From a virus: a stretch of 40,007 nucleotides of DNA. The translations under genes were made by a program, and so were the position numbers. The notes under the pieces were generated by a model. That model was not told the origin of the DNA. It saw nothing but the letters and a program-made list of their open reading frames with translations, and did not search any database. Positions 18,449-26,261 of the stretch are shown piece by piece. Positions within the stretch are counted from its first letter, which is position 1. Each line of letters starts with the position of its first letter. The stretch lies in the IMG/VR virus record IMGVR_UViG_3300037245_000765, positions 1 through 40,007 of that record. The stretch is one strand, 5' to 3'.

Positions 18449-19078
18449 CTACCCGCTGCAAGCCTGCGGGCGAAACGCCGGGTTCGGGGCCGCTGGTGGG
18501 AACCCCAGCAGACCATTGCCTGTCGGAACAACCACCGTTAGCACCACCGCCCCGCGTTTGTACGAGCCCGCGTTCTCGATTCGGAACCGTAGCGGGCCGC
18601 TGCACCAGACCCAGCCATGCCCGGTCGAATCGAGCAGATTGTAGACGGCCGCGATTTCGGCAGCCAACGCGTCGCGGTTCGTGCCCACACCTTGCAGCAG
18701 ATCGCTGTCGATCCGATCGTACAGGCGCACGTCATAGTTGTCGGTCGGAATTGCGGATGCGTGCGGCACCGTCTGGATTCGATCGAGCCAGCCGACCGGC
18801 CCAGGCTCGTGGCCGTCACCGCACCGGAACTCGATTAGCCCCGGCCCGCCGGACAACCAGTCGAACACCCATCGCTCGATGCGCGGCGCTGTCTCGCTGG
18901 CCAGGACGGTTCGGCTCACGCGGACCCATCCATCGATCAGGTCCGCCCGGCGGTAGAGGTAGGCCAGATGCTGCCGATCGCCGCGATAGATGTTGCCATC
19001 GGGTAGGGGCAACTGGCAACGAAAGGGCAGGCCCATCAGCATGGCGGACGACCGCTTGTCCCTCGAATCAATCGCCAT
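18449..19078 (-). CDS. Structural-region protein, SRDKRSSA type, 209 residues
   Basis: The N-terminus MAIDSRDKRSSAMLMGLPFR, then LPLPDGNIYRGDRQHLAYLY, follows a pattern frequent at the end of phage structural operons (M-I-x-S-R-x-K-R-x-S, then LPxPDGxIxxxDR), of unknown function. The second half has YDVRLYDRIDSDLLQGVGTN and PLRFRIENAG, a layout shared in outline with 21741-22196. It starts two bases after the fibre-like gene upstream and is the last gene of the late operon. It is probably a minor virion or adsorption component. Confidence 0.7.
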   Translation of the reverse strand: MAIDSRDKRSSAMLMGLPFRCQLPLPDGNIYRGDRQHLAYLYRRADLIDGWVRVSRTVLASETAPRIERWVFDWLSGGPGLIEFRCGDGHEPGPVGWLDRIQTVPHASAIPTDNYDVRLYDRIDSDLLQGVGTNRDALAAEIAAVYNLLDSTGHGWVWCSGPLRFRIENAGSYKRGAVVLTVVVPTGNGLLGFPPAAPNPAFRPQACSG

Positions 19079-19080
19079 GG

Positions 19081-20346
19081 TTACGGTCCCGTTCCGAGTT
19101 TGCCATGATCGAACGTAGTGCCGTCGTCGGAAACCGCCGCCTTGTGGTCTACCGTTGTCGCGTCATCGGCAAATATCTGGAACTCTGTTGCGTTCAGAAT
19201 CTTCCTGTTTCGCAATGCTTTGAACAGATAGGACACCATCAGTTCTGCCGCGACGAGGGTTCCGGGGGCTTCCTGTCCCGGCAAGCTGAGGATGTGTTCC
19301 CAGACCGCATGTGCGATTTCGCCCGGCGTGATCGAGCCGAGGATTAAACCATCCACTTCGATGTGGTCTAGGTACAAGACGTCGCCGCCGGCAGTTGCAT
19401 CCCTGGTGCTCTGGAATCGGATCTTAACCAGTCCAGGGGTGCCGGCTGGGTCAGTGTGTTCAAACTCCAACGCGAATATGTAGTCGTTGTCGGACGAAGC
19501 ATCTCGCATTTCGGTCTCGGCCGTGCCCACCGAGAGCTTATCGTACGAAGCGGTCGTGAAGTTGTAGGCATAAATCTCAACAACGTAGCCGCCGCCGCCG
19601 CTGCGGTTGAAGTACCCATTGATCCGCAACTCACTGCCGACGCGACTGCTATCTAGGGTGAACTCACAAGTGACATCGATGGTGGGGCTGCCGTTCTCGT
19701 CGCCGATGGTCCAGTAGACCCCGTTGTCGAGCGCGGTATCGGCGAAGGTGCCGGAGTCCTGGTTGCCGACTGTGATTGCTGAGGCTGCGTTCGCGTGAAA
19801 GGCTAGCGGTGCCGAGGCTATGATGGCGTCCCGGATTGCCTTGAGTCCGTGCAGGGCCGGGTCGAAGGCACTAGTGTCGGCATTCGCGATGATCCGGCTG
19901 ATGACAGTGGCGTCCACGACCTCGGCGGTCATGTCGGCCGCAACGGTCGGCTCCTTGAGCAGGTGGTCGAGGTTGATGTCGCTCAGGGCCTCGGTCGGCT
20001 CCGCGGTCCTGAGTCGGATGTCCTCGACGCAGGGTTGGAGCCCCGCCCCGTTGACGTACAAGATTACCGAGTCTTCTCCTGTAGCTGAAAAGGCTGCATC
20101 CGGCCAGTCTACCCGATAGAGCCCCGGCATATTCGTCGCGTCTACCTCGACAGCCTTGTTATCGTCCCACGCCACAGCCGGGCCACCAAGCTCCGTAGCA
20201 TCCACCTTACCGGGCAGCGCTTCGCCAGACTTGACGTAGCTCAGATCTAAATCGGTGATCGTGTACCCGGTCGCCGGTGAGCCGCCCGTGTCGAACAGCA
20301 TGACGTACCGACTGACGCTGGTTGATCCTACTACAACCTGGGCCAT
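19081..20346 (-). CDS. Tail fibre or receptor-binding-type protein, 421 residues
   Basis: The N-terminus (VVGSTSVSRYVMLFDTGGSP, then TGYTITDLDLSYVKSG and MPGLYRVDWPDAAFSATGED) has the beta-rich repeat pattern of phage receptor-binding or BppU-like N-terminal domains. Residues about 190-330 form another beta-sandwich (SGTFADTALDNGVYWTIGDE, then VYLDH-like strand pairs). The end (HAVWEHILSLPGQEAPGTLV, then ADDATTVDHKAAVSDDGTTF) is a tail region common in fibre proteins of similar phages. It is coupled to the beta-helix gene (TAATG). It probably contacts the host surface. Confidence 0.72.
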   Translation of the reverse strand: MAQVVVGSTSVSRYVMLFDTGGSPATGYTITDLDLSYVKSGEALPGKVDATELGGPAVAWDDNKAVEVDATNMPGLYRVDWPDAAFSATGEDSVILYVNGAGLQPCVEDIRLRTAEPTEALSDINLDHLLKEPTVAADMTAEVVDATVISRIIANADTSAFDPALHGLKAIRDAIIASAPLAFHANAASAITVGNQDSGTFADTALDNGVYWTIGDENGSPTIDVTCEFTLDSSRVGSELRINGYFNRSGGGGYVVEIYAYNFTTASYDKLSVGTAETEMRDASSDNDYIFALEFEHTDPAGTPGLVKIRFQSTRDATAGGDVLYLDHIEVDGLILGSITPGEIAHAVWEHILSLPGQEAPGTLVAAELMVSYLFKALRNRKILNATEFQIFADDATTVDHKAAVSDDGTTFDHGKLGTGP

Positions 20347-21398
20347 TACTGCCGCCCTCCGTTCTTATTGGGTGTGCCCGGCCGAGATCCAGCTATGCCG
20401 AGTGAGTCATAGCCTGTCGTCAAACCGTCTGGGAAGACCCGTGCAATCCCCCGAAGCATGGCCCCGCCGCCAGCCAGACGGTTCAGCGAGAAGTCACCGG
20501 CGGCGGCGTTAAGAAACGCCGTCACTGTGTACTCGATGCCGTCCACGTCGATGTAGTTGTCGCCGCTGATGCGCCCCGAGGTGTTGGATTTAGAGGCCAC
20601 CCGCAGCAGATACGCAGTCGCATCCGCCGAGACGTTGGCCCCGAATGCACCATTAGCTTCGACGATGCTATCGACGATGATGCAGTTGGAGTCAGCCGCC
20701 GCTTCGATCCCATCCCCTGAGTTGCCGTAGGCCACAACGCGTAGAGCACCCAGACACTGTCTAAAGCCATCGGCGTTGTTGTCGGCCAGGCAATCCACGG
20801 CTACACCGCGATAGAACCCGTCGCCCCCGTTGTCGATGGCCTGAGAATTCGACCACAACGTAGTCAGGGCTCCGAGGAACCCGCCGCTACCGTTGTCGTG
20901 GGCGTGACAGGACAACACTCGGCCGTAACCAGAGGAGCCGCTAAATTCGATTCCCCGGTAACAGTCGGAAATCTCACAGCCATAGAATGACACATAGTCC
21001 GCGTTGGCACCAACGGTGAACCCGTTGTTGCCGGCCCCTTTGCTGGTGTTGTAGGCGTAAACCTGGCGGATCTCCCAGAAGTCGGCGGCTGTAAAGTTGA
21101 AGATCGGGAAGGCCCCGCCGCCGGCGTCAATAGTCACCTTGGCGTCCGCTGTGTCCCCAGCGTTGCGGCCCTGAATGATGATTTTGTGGGTGTCCGTGGC
21201 GTCTTGGGTAATTGTGCAGGTCGCGGTGATCGCGGCATCCCCGCAGAGCTTAACGGTGGTGTCGTCCGCCGGAGCACCAGAAGCGTTGATGATAGTCCAG
21301 ATGTCGTTGGCATCAGCGGGATCAGTAACAGCCGCGTTGCCGAGCGACGTGCCTGCCTTCGTGCCGGCTCCCGCGTTCGTGGCCCAATAGTTCACCAT
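20346..21398 (-). CDS. Right-handed beta-helix protein, tailspike-like
   Basis: The 350-residue protein shows the short repeats of a parallel beta-helix at about residues 65-300. These include a run of NGFTVGANADYVSFYGCEIS-type coils with stacked Cys, Asn and Gly (GIEFSGSSGYGRVLSC, HDNGSGGF, NGGDGFYRGVAVDC, NNADGFRQC, NSGDGIEAAADSNCII). The start MVNYWATNAGAGTKAGTSLG is a cap often seen on such phage proteins. Beta-helix tail proteins usually bind or cleave surface polysaccharide; no catalytic Asp/Glu set can be named from sequence alone. The start ATG is clear. Confidence 0.8.
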   Translation of the reverse strand: MVNYWATNAGAGTKAGTSLGNAAVTDPADANDIWTIINASGAPADDTTVKLCGDAAITATCTITQDATDTHKIIIQGRNAGDTADAKVTIDAGGGAFPIFNFTAADFWEIRQVYAYNTSKGAGNNGFTVGANADYVSFYGCEISDCYRGIEFSGSSGYGRVLSCHAHDNGSGGFLGALTTLWSNSQAIDNGGDGFYRGVAVDCLADNNADGFRQCLGALRVVAYGNSGDGIEAAADSNCIIVDSIVEANGAFGANVSADATAYLLRVASKSNTSGRISGDNYIDVDGIEYTVTAFLNAAAGDFSLNRLAGGGAMLRGIARVFPDGLTTGYDSLGIAGSRPGTPNKNGGRQ

Positions 21399-21407
21399 TG
21401 CAGGCCC

Positions 21408-21728
21408 CTACAGCGTGACGTCCAGCGGACGCACACACGCCTTGATGATCGGGTCCATGGCGCCAGCCGCTTCCAGGATACTCAGCAGCTCGTTGTAGCG
21501 CCCCAGCACGATCTGCCGAAACTCGGCGCCCGTGAGTTGGGCAACGCCAGGCTCTCGGTTGTCGTCGATCAGGTCATCGGTGTCGGGCACCTGGTCGAGA
21601 ATATTCTCGGCCAGCAGTTCGTCGCGGTCGTCCTGGAGTCGGTGCAGCAGCGCCCGAATCTGCTCGGCGCGGGGTCGTACACGGAGGGTGAGGTACGCGA
21701 TTACAACGGGGTCGGTGATATCAGGCAC
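21408..21728 (-). CDS. Helical structural-region protein, 106 residues, GTG start
   Basis: The start is a GTG behind TAGAGGAGTAATATC. The protein is helical and acidic: VIAYLTLRVRPRAEQIRALL, then LQDDRDELLAENILDQVPDT, ending AAGAMDPIIKACVRPLDVTL. It resembles small proteins in phage tail-fibre regions that lack an assigned role. It sits between a probable adsorption protein and the beta-helix protein, so a chaperone or adaptor for fibres is possible. Confidence 0.65.
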   Translation of the reverse strand: MPDITDPVVIAYLTLRVRPRAEQIRALLHRLQDDRDELLAENILDQVPDTDDLIDDNREPGVAQLTGAEFRQIVLGRYNELLSILEAAGAMDPIIKACVRPLDVTL

Positions 21729-21740
21729 GATATTACTCCT

Positions 21741-22196
21741 CTACGCTATCAGGTTCACCGCCGGGCATTGTACCGCAGCGGACCAGTACAAATCGAATAC
21801 GCCAACAATTTCCTTCGGAGCCGTCGCCGATCGATCGAATAATATCCGGCGCGGTCTCAGCGACAACAGCGGGCGCCGCCGGTCGGAGCCGTCGAGATCG
21901 AGGTAGAGCGGCCCGTCTTCGCTACCGTCGGGATCAAGCTGCGTACAGAGTCCATCCAACTGATCCACACCCCACTCGTCGATTAGCAACACCCGCACGA
22001 ACCCGGTCAGCGGAGATGCACGCGCCGGGCAACGCGACGAGAACCGGACCAGCGTGCCAACGATCGCGAACGGCAGAGACATCGAAGCGTATCCGTCGGA
22101 GTCCGTCTCGTAGTGGCATCGCAAGCGCGACATGCCACCGCCCGCTGAATCGCGGTGCATCCGAACTGTGCCAGAATCGCCATACATAGTTGGCAT
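21741..22196 (-). CDS. Structural-region beta protein, 151 residues
   Basis: The start overlaps the previous stop (TAATG). Strands dominate: SMSLPFAIVGTLVRFSSRCP, then TGFVRVLLIDEWGVDQLDGL, and VGVFDLYWSAAVQCPAVNLI at the end. The DEWGVDQLDGL segment aligns in outline with DRIDSDLLQGVG in 18449-19078, followed in both by a polar loop and further strands, so the two may be distant paralogues. Probably a minor tail or adsorption component. Function is not known. Confidence 0.62.
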   Translation of the reverse strand: MPTMYGDSGTVRMHRDSAGGGMSRLRCHYETDSDGYASMSLPFAIVGTLVRFSSRCPARASPLTGFVRVLLIDEWGVDQLDGLCTQLDPDGSEDGPLYLDLDGSDRRRPLLSLRPRRILFDRSATAPKEIVGVFDLYWSAAVQCPAVNLIA

Positions 22197-23056
22197 TAGC
22201 CCGGAACACCTCCCATCGGCGACTTCCGATCAGCCGAGCCATAGCCGCTGTATCTCGCGCCACCGAACAAATTAGCCGCGTTCGCCTCGACGATGTGCCC
22301 CCCGTACATCAATGTTGCTTGACTGTACGCATCGGCGTTCGTGACCGTAATCTTCTTGTTGCCCTTGCGACCGTCCACCGTGCCCGCCCAAGCATTGATC
22401 TTTGTGATTACAGAGAGCGGGCAATGCAGATAGAGCCTCGCTCCCGGCGATTCAAGATTGACCGTCACATACGTCTTGCTCGCACCAGTCAGGTACAGAT
22501 GCCCATTCCCGAGATGGCTCGTCGTGATAAGCGTTGCGCTGCGCGCAATGCCAACCGGGACGCGGATCGTCGCAATGGTATTGCCGTTCTCGATGTTCAA
22601 GTCCGCCGTCGCACCATCGACAATCACTGTCGTATACGTCCCAGCCGCCCGCAGCGTGGCCCCGGCCCCGCCGTGGCAGAACAACGCGGTAGTCGTCCCG
22701 CCCTCGATCGTGAAGCTGTCAGGATCGGGATGCGTGCCCAAGATATAGCACTCCGACATCGTGGCATTTATATGGAAATTCTTGCAGCCCGAACCGTTAT
22801 AGAACAGTGCCGTAGCTGTGCCGCCAATCTTGAGCGGCAGACTGCTGGTGCCGATCTGCCCGGTGAACTGCTCTTCAACGTGGATTGTGAGGTCGTTTAT
22901 TGACGCCGACAGGTCCATGTTGTCAGTAATGACGTAATCGCCATCCGAAATTATCAGCGTGTCGCCCGTCGTAAACGCGTTGCCGGTATCCCAGTTGGCC
23001 ACGTTCGTCAGATCATTGTCGATGTCGTTGACGAGCACTTTGGTTTCAGCAGGCAT
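22196..23056 (-). CDS. Beta-solenoid virion protein, 286 residues
   Basis: It starts MPAETKVLVNDIDNDLTNVA, then NWDTGNAFTTGDTLIISDGD. It continues with short beta repeats rich in Gly, Thr, Ile and Asn (FHINATMSECYILGTHPD, TYTTVIVDGATADLNIENGN) out to about residue 230. The C-terminus is Gly/Tyr-rich (GGARYSGYGSADRKSPMGGV), like small adaptor tails that allow another protein to bind. It is probably a second spike or fibre component beside the 350-residue beta-helix protein. The start overlaps the Cys-rich gene by 11 bases. Confidence 0.7.
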   Translation of the reverse strand: MPAETKVLVNDIDNDLTNVANWDTGNAFTTGDTLIISDGDYVITDNMDLSASINDLTIHVEEQFTGQIGTSSLPLKIGGTATALFYNGSGCKNFHINATMSECYILGTHPDPDSFTIEGGTTTALFCHGGAGATLRAAGTYTTVIVDGATADLNIENGNTIATIRVPVGIARSATLITTSHLGNGHLYLTGASKTYVTVNLESPGARLYLHCPLSVITKINAWAGTVDGRKGNKKITVTNADAYSQATLMYGGHIVEANAANLFGGARYSGYGSADRKSPMGGVPG

Positions 23057-24440
23057 CGCGTTTCCTTCGCAGTGAGCAGTCCTCTGGCAGAGGGCCGCGA
23101 CCTTGCACAGCGTCGGCCCATCGCAGATTGCATGGGCACGCCGTGTCTGTTTTCAATATCTGTCGGCACGCTGGCCAACCATAGTCTAGCGTCGTAAAGG
23201 CAGAACACCCAAGGCATTCACCTGGCACCGGCAACGACGGCGGCTGCGCGTCACTACTCCGGTTCGGGCCACAGCCGCGTGATGGCTTCCCCGGCACGAA
23301 GCGCTCCGGCTCGCCAGGCAATGCTATCTTCAGTGGGTCTACAATCTCGGGCGGGGATGGCCCGCTTCTATCAAGCGAACGAACCCGCATACCCTCGTCC
23401 GACCAGAACCACGCGCGAAGCTGCTCAGTTGTTACGCCACGCGGGATATCGATGGTGTCGATGACATGCCCGGCGCCTGGTCGCCAATTACCGCCACCAG
23501 AACCCAGCCCAGGCCCAGGCATCTTGAAAACATCGTCGGCAGGTAGTTGCGGGTGATCGAGTGATGCGCCAGTGAACCCCTCATGCACCAGCTCGGCAGT
23601 GATGGTGAGAGAATATCCACGATGCTCTGACGCTACCGGGTTCCAAGGCTGCCCCTGCCACCACCAGCGCTGATACCCGTCCGTGCAGTCGGGAAAATCA
23701 TCTCCCGGCGACCACTCCCACATGTCGATGACTTGATCGCAGTAGCGTACGGGAATCCACAGGTCGCGCGTACTTTCGGGGATCGGCCGCAACTGACAGT
23801 ACGGGTTAGGTTCGCTTACATCATGTCCCCAGAACGATTGATATATTTCGAGCTGGTCGCTGTACACGTCAACCGAACTGAATCGCAAGGCCACATCGTC
23901 GATGCCTGGCCCGCTTCCGTTCCATTTGCCGGCACGCGGAACAGAGCCGGATAGCCGAATGTGGATGACTTGTCCTACCTGGTCGATGATGCGTAGCAGA
24001 GGAACAACCATCCGCGTCGGCGGGCGTCCATTGCAGCATGGCTGGCACAACCACTCGCCGGAAAGGTTGTTATAACCCGGCCGATAGGTCGTCGGCATCT
24101 TGTAGCGATTCGTGAGAAGCCCGGTCATTGCGCCGGTTTCGTGGTCTATCGTGACCGGCATCAACTCATCAGCACAGATAACCTGATCGAACGTCCAGGA
24201 CGTTCCCCCGCAAGCGTGCTGCTCGGGGTCGTCCGTTTCCAGTATGAGTTCAATTCGGTTCTGGTGTTCCTCGGTGTATCGCAGAATGAACTTGCGGCGA
24301 TGCGCGTAGGTGGGTACGTTTGGCATCGGAATGACGTGATCACAATGCGGTGGTGCGCCGACGAATTCCCCCTGACAGTGCACGTTGGGGCCGTGAACAT
24401 CGGTATGCCCCTCCTGATGTATTGTGCTAACGCGCGGCAT
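23046..24440 (-). CDS. Large Cys-rich tail-region protein, 464 residues
   Basis: The ATG at 24440 overlaps the previous stop (TGATG). About 17 Cys residues are spread along the protein, with pairs such as WLCQPCCNGRPPTRM, GECLGCSAF and CPCNLRWADA and a final Cys. The middle has many Trp and Pro (YQRWWWQGQPWNPVAS) and strand-rich segments (RMVVPLLRIIDQVGQVIHIR). It has no signal peptide or membrane helix. Zinc binding is as likely as disulphides. It lies downstream of the tail-tip genes and may be a tail-tip or adsorption protein. No family is recognised. Confidence 0.7.
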   Translation of the reverse strand: MPRVSTIHQEGHTDVHGPNVHCQGEFVGAPPHCDHVIPMPNVPTYAHRRKFILRYTEEHQNRIELILETDDPEQHACGGTSWTFDQVICADELMPVTIDHETGAMTGLLTNRYKMPTTYRPGYNNLSGEWLCQPCCNGRPPTRMVVPLLRIIDQVGQVIHIRLSGSVPRAGKWNGSGPGIDDVALRFSSVDVYSDQLEIYQSFWGHDVSEPNPYCQLRPIPESTRDLWIPVRYCDQVIDMWEWSPGDDFPDCTDGYQRWWWQGQPWNPVASEHRGYSLTITAELVHEGFTGASLDHPQLPADDVFKMPGPGLGSGGGNWRPGAGHVIDTIDIPRGVTTEQLRAWFWSDEGMRVRSLDRSGPSPPEIVDPLKIALPGEPERFVPGKPSRGCGPNRSSDAQPPSLPVPGECLGCSAFTTLDYGWPACRQILKTDTACPCNLRWADAVQGRGPLPEDCSLRRKRDAC

Positions 24441-24868
24441 CAGCCTACACCGTACACAGGCGCCCGGCCCCGATACCTGTAATAGATCCACGTATCGTAG
24501 TCGCGGCGCGGTAACTCCACGTATTCAATGTCAACCAACTGTCCAGCGACGACGCGCGGCGTGCCACGTACGCTGCGCATGTTCGGGCCACACTTCGCGA
24601 CCGTCGCCACGTCTGTCTCGTTCTCTTGATACTCGGCTTCAAACTGTAGACATTCCCGCAAATGCACAAACGGACGGACGTACTGCCAGGGTGGCATCGG
24701 GTCCGGCCACGGCTCGCAGGAGCCAGCCAACGCCGTGTTGTACCCAGCCGCTAAAACAAAGAACTCCTCCGGTAGCCGTTCAAGCTGCCAGCACCTCGCC
24801 AGCGTGGGGAACGGGTCGGGCTCGGGTGGCGGCGGACCAATGGCTTCTTTGGGTGGTAGCTGCGGCAT
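24440..24868 (-). CDS. Tail-region protein, 142 residues
   Basis: The N-terminus is Pro-rich (MPQLPPKEAIGPPPPEPDPF). The rest contains a helical middle (LRECLQFEAEYQENETDVAT) and a strand-rich end (VAGQLVDIEYVELPRRDYDT, then WIYYRYRGRAPVYGVG). The start overlaps the previous stop (TAATG) and the stop overlaps the next start (TGATG). No family is recognised. The tight coupling to flanking tail genes points to a virion or assembly role. Confidence 0.62.
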   Translation of the reverse strand: MPQLPPKEAIGPPPPEPDPFPTLARCWQLERLPEEFFVLAAGYNTALAGSCEPWPDPMPPWQYVRPFVHLRECLQFEAEYQENETDVATVAKCGPNMRSVRGTPRVVAGQLVDIEYVELPRRDYDTWIYYRYRGRAPVYGVG

Positions 24869-25314
24869 TAGCTTACACCCACACAGTAACCATTAAAGGT
24901 CAAGTCCACAAACCACACTCGGTCGGCTGTGTTTAGGCCAGCATTCCAAACCAACTGGCGTGCGACAGGTACATCGCTGTCGCCTACAAAACCGAATGGA
25001 ATGCCAGGTACGCAAAACCGCAGATCCTTATATCCCGGCCACCGCCACGTATAGAGCGTCAGCCAATCATCCTCAGATGGAATCGGGTCCACGATTGCGC
25101 CAACCGCCGGGATGAGATACCCACGGAAGGCATAGTACGGCGGAATCTCTCCCAGGTATCCCGCGAGGCGAGCGGTAGTCGCAAGCGTGGGGGCATCCCC
25201 GCCCGACCGTGGCACCCGTCGCCGCTGGCGTGACTCCAGGCCATGGGCCTCTACCCACCGAGTCGCATCGGCGATCCGTCGCGCGTCTGGCATGGAGAAC
25301 TGGCCCAGTGGCAT
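24868..25314 (-). CDS. Tail-region protein, 148 residues
   Basis: It starts MPLGQFSMPDARRIADATRW, then VEAHGLESRQRRRVPRSGGD; an ARRIADATRWVE helix near the start is common in small phage tail-region proteins. The rest is beta-rich with many aromatic residues (YYAFRGYLIPAVGAIVDPIP, WLTLYTWRWPGYKDLRFCVP). Coupled by TAATG on both sides. No named family. Probably part of the tail tip or a partner of the 315-residue protein. Confidence 0.65.
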   Translation of the reverse strand: MPLGQFSMPDARRIADATRWVEAHGLESRQRRRVPRSGGDAPTLATTARLAGYLGEIPPYYAFRGYLIPAVGAIVDPIPSEDDWLTLYTWRWPGYKDLRFCVPGIPFGFVGDSDVPVARQLVWNAGLNTADRVWFVDLTFNGYCVGVS

Positions 25315-26261
25315 TATAACACCCTTATACCCATGCCAAGGAAGGCCGTCTCGTGGTACACGATAAACTGATGGTAATAGGGCTCGACCGTGTGATCCTT
25401 CAAGTCTTGTGGGTCGATTGCATGACCATCCCCGTCAAGTGGTACGGGGTTGGATATCTTGCGCCCATCTCCATCAACGATCGACCTGTACCACAATTTT
25501 TCGACCCATTCACCCGCGTGTTCGCCCCAACGCACGAAGACTCGATCTATCACCAACTCCTCGAAACCAGCATCGAGAATTCTGCCCTCTCGTTGCCAAC
25601 CACGTGCATCCTCTTCAAGTGAGTATTCGACCGCCCAGTACCAGATACCATTCTCGAAACGCTTACTCGCTCGCAACCGCACACGCAGCGTGCCGATGTC
25701 CGCGCCCAACCATGCGTCACTGTTGATCGTATTGTTGTAGCTCCAGAGTTTATGAGCCATGAATTCATCGGTTACGTGCTTTTCGTTTTGTGCAACCATC
25801 ATTCGGGCGCGGCTCACTGGTATCTCTAGGGGCGGATCATAATCCTGCATCGCCGAGTTGATAATCGGCCGCGGCGGATCGGATAGGTCTTCCTGCATCG
25901 GCACCATGTACACGGTCGGGTCAAACGATATCTCGGGGTTGCGTGACTCTGGCAGATCTACCTGCTCGTCGCTGCGTATACTGCTGTGCGTGTATTCACA
26001 GGTGAAATCAAAGGCAAAGCGTGTCCCCGCTCGCCGGGTTGCTGTAATTTTCGTGCAACGCACGAAGTCATCGTCGGGATGCTCAATGCCAATGCGGACA
26101 TTCTCGTCTGCAAGCGCGAGGCGTGCTTGGAGCGCCCCGAGGATGCCCTCGTTGGCATCTTCCTGAATCACCAGAAACGACCGATTGTAATTGCGCCCCT
26201 CCCTGGTCTTATCGGCTCGGTCCCCCTTGGTTGTCTCGTGAATCGCAATTGTATCAGCCAT
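25314..26261 (-). CDS. Tail-tip-region protein next to the tape measure, 315 residues
   Basis: It directly follows the tape measure with a TGATG overlap, the place normally held by a distal tail protein. Beta-rich segments include NRSFLVIQEDANEGILGALQ, FAFDFTCEYTHSSIRSD, GTLRVRLRASKRFENGIWYW and ELVIDRVFVRWGEHAGEWVE. No signal peptide or enzyme motif is visible. I do not recognise it as a standard Dit family member, but position, size and strand content fit that function. Confidence 0.65.
   Translation of the reverse strand: MADTIAIHETTKGDRADKTREGRNYNRSFLVIQEDANEGILGALQARLALADENVRIGIEHPDDDFVRCTKITATRRAGTRFAFDFTCEYTHSSIRSDEQVDLPESRNPEISFDPTVYMVPMQEDLSDPPRPIINSAMQDYDPPLEIPVSRARMMVAQNEKHVTDEFMAHKLWSYNNTINSDAWLGADIGTLRVRLRASKRFENGIWYWAVEYSLEEDARGWQREGRILDAGFEELVIDRVFVRWGEHAGEWVEKLWYRSIVDGDGRKISNPVPLDGDGHAIDPQDLKDHTVEPYYHQFIVYHETAFLGMGIRVL

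Noticed and set aside
18364-19347. Long plus-strand frame of 327 codons
   Set aside because: It is antisense to two well-supported minus-strand genes, Arg/Pro-rich with no motif, and explained by GC-rich shadow coding.
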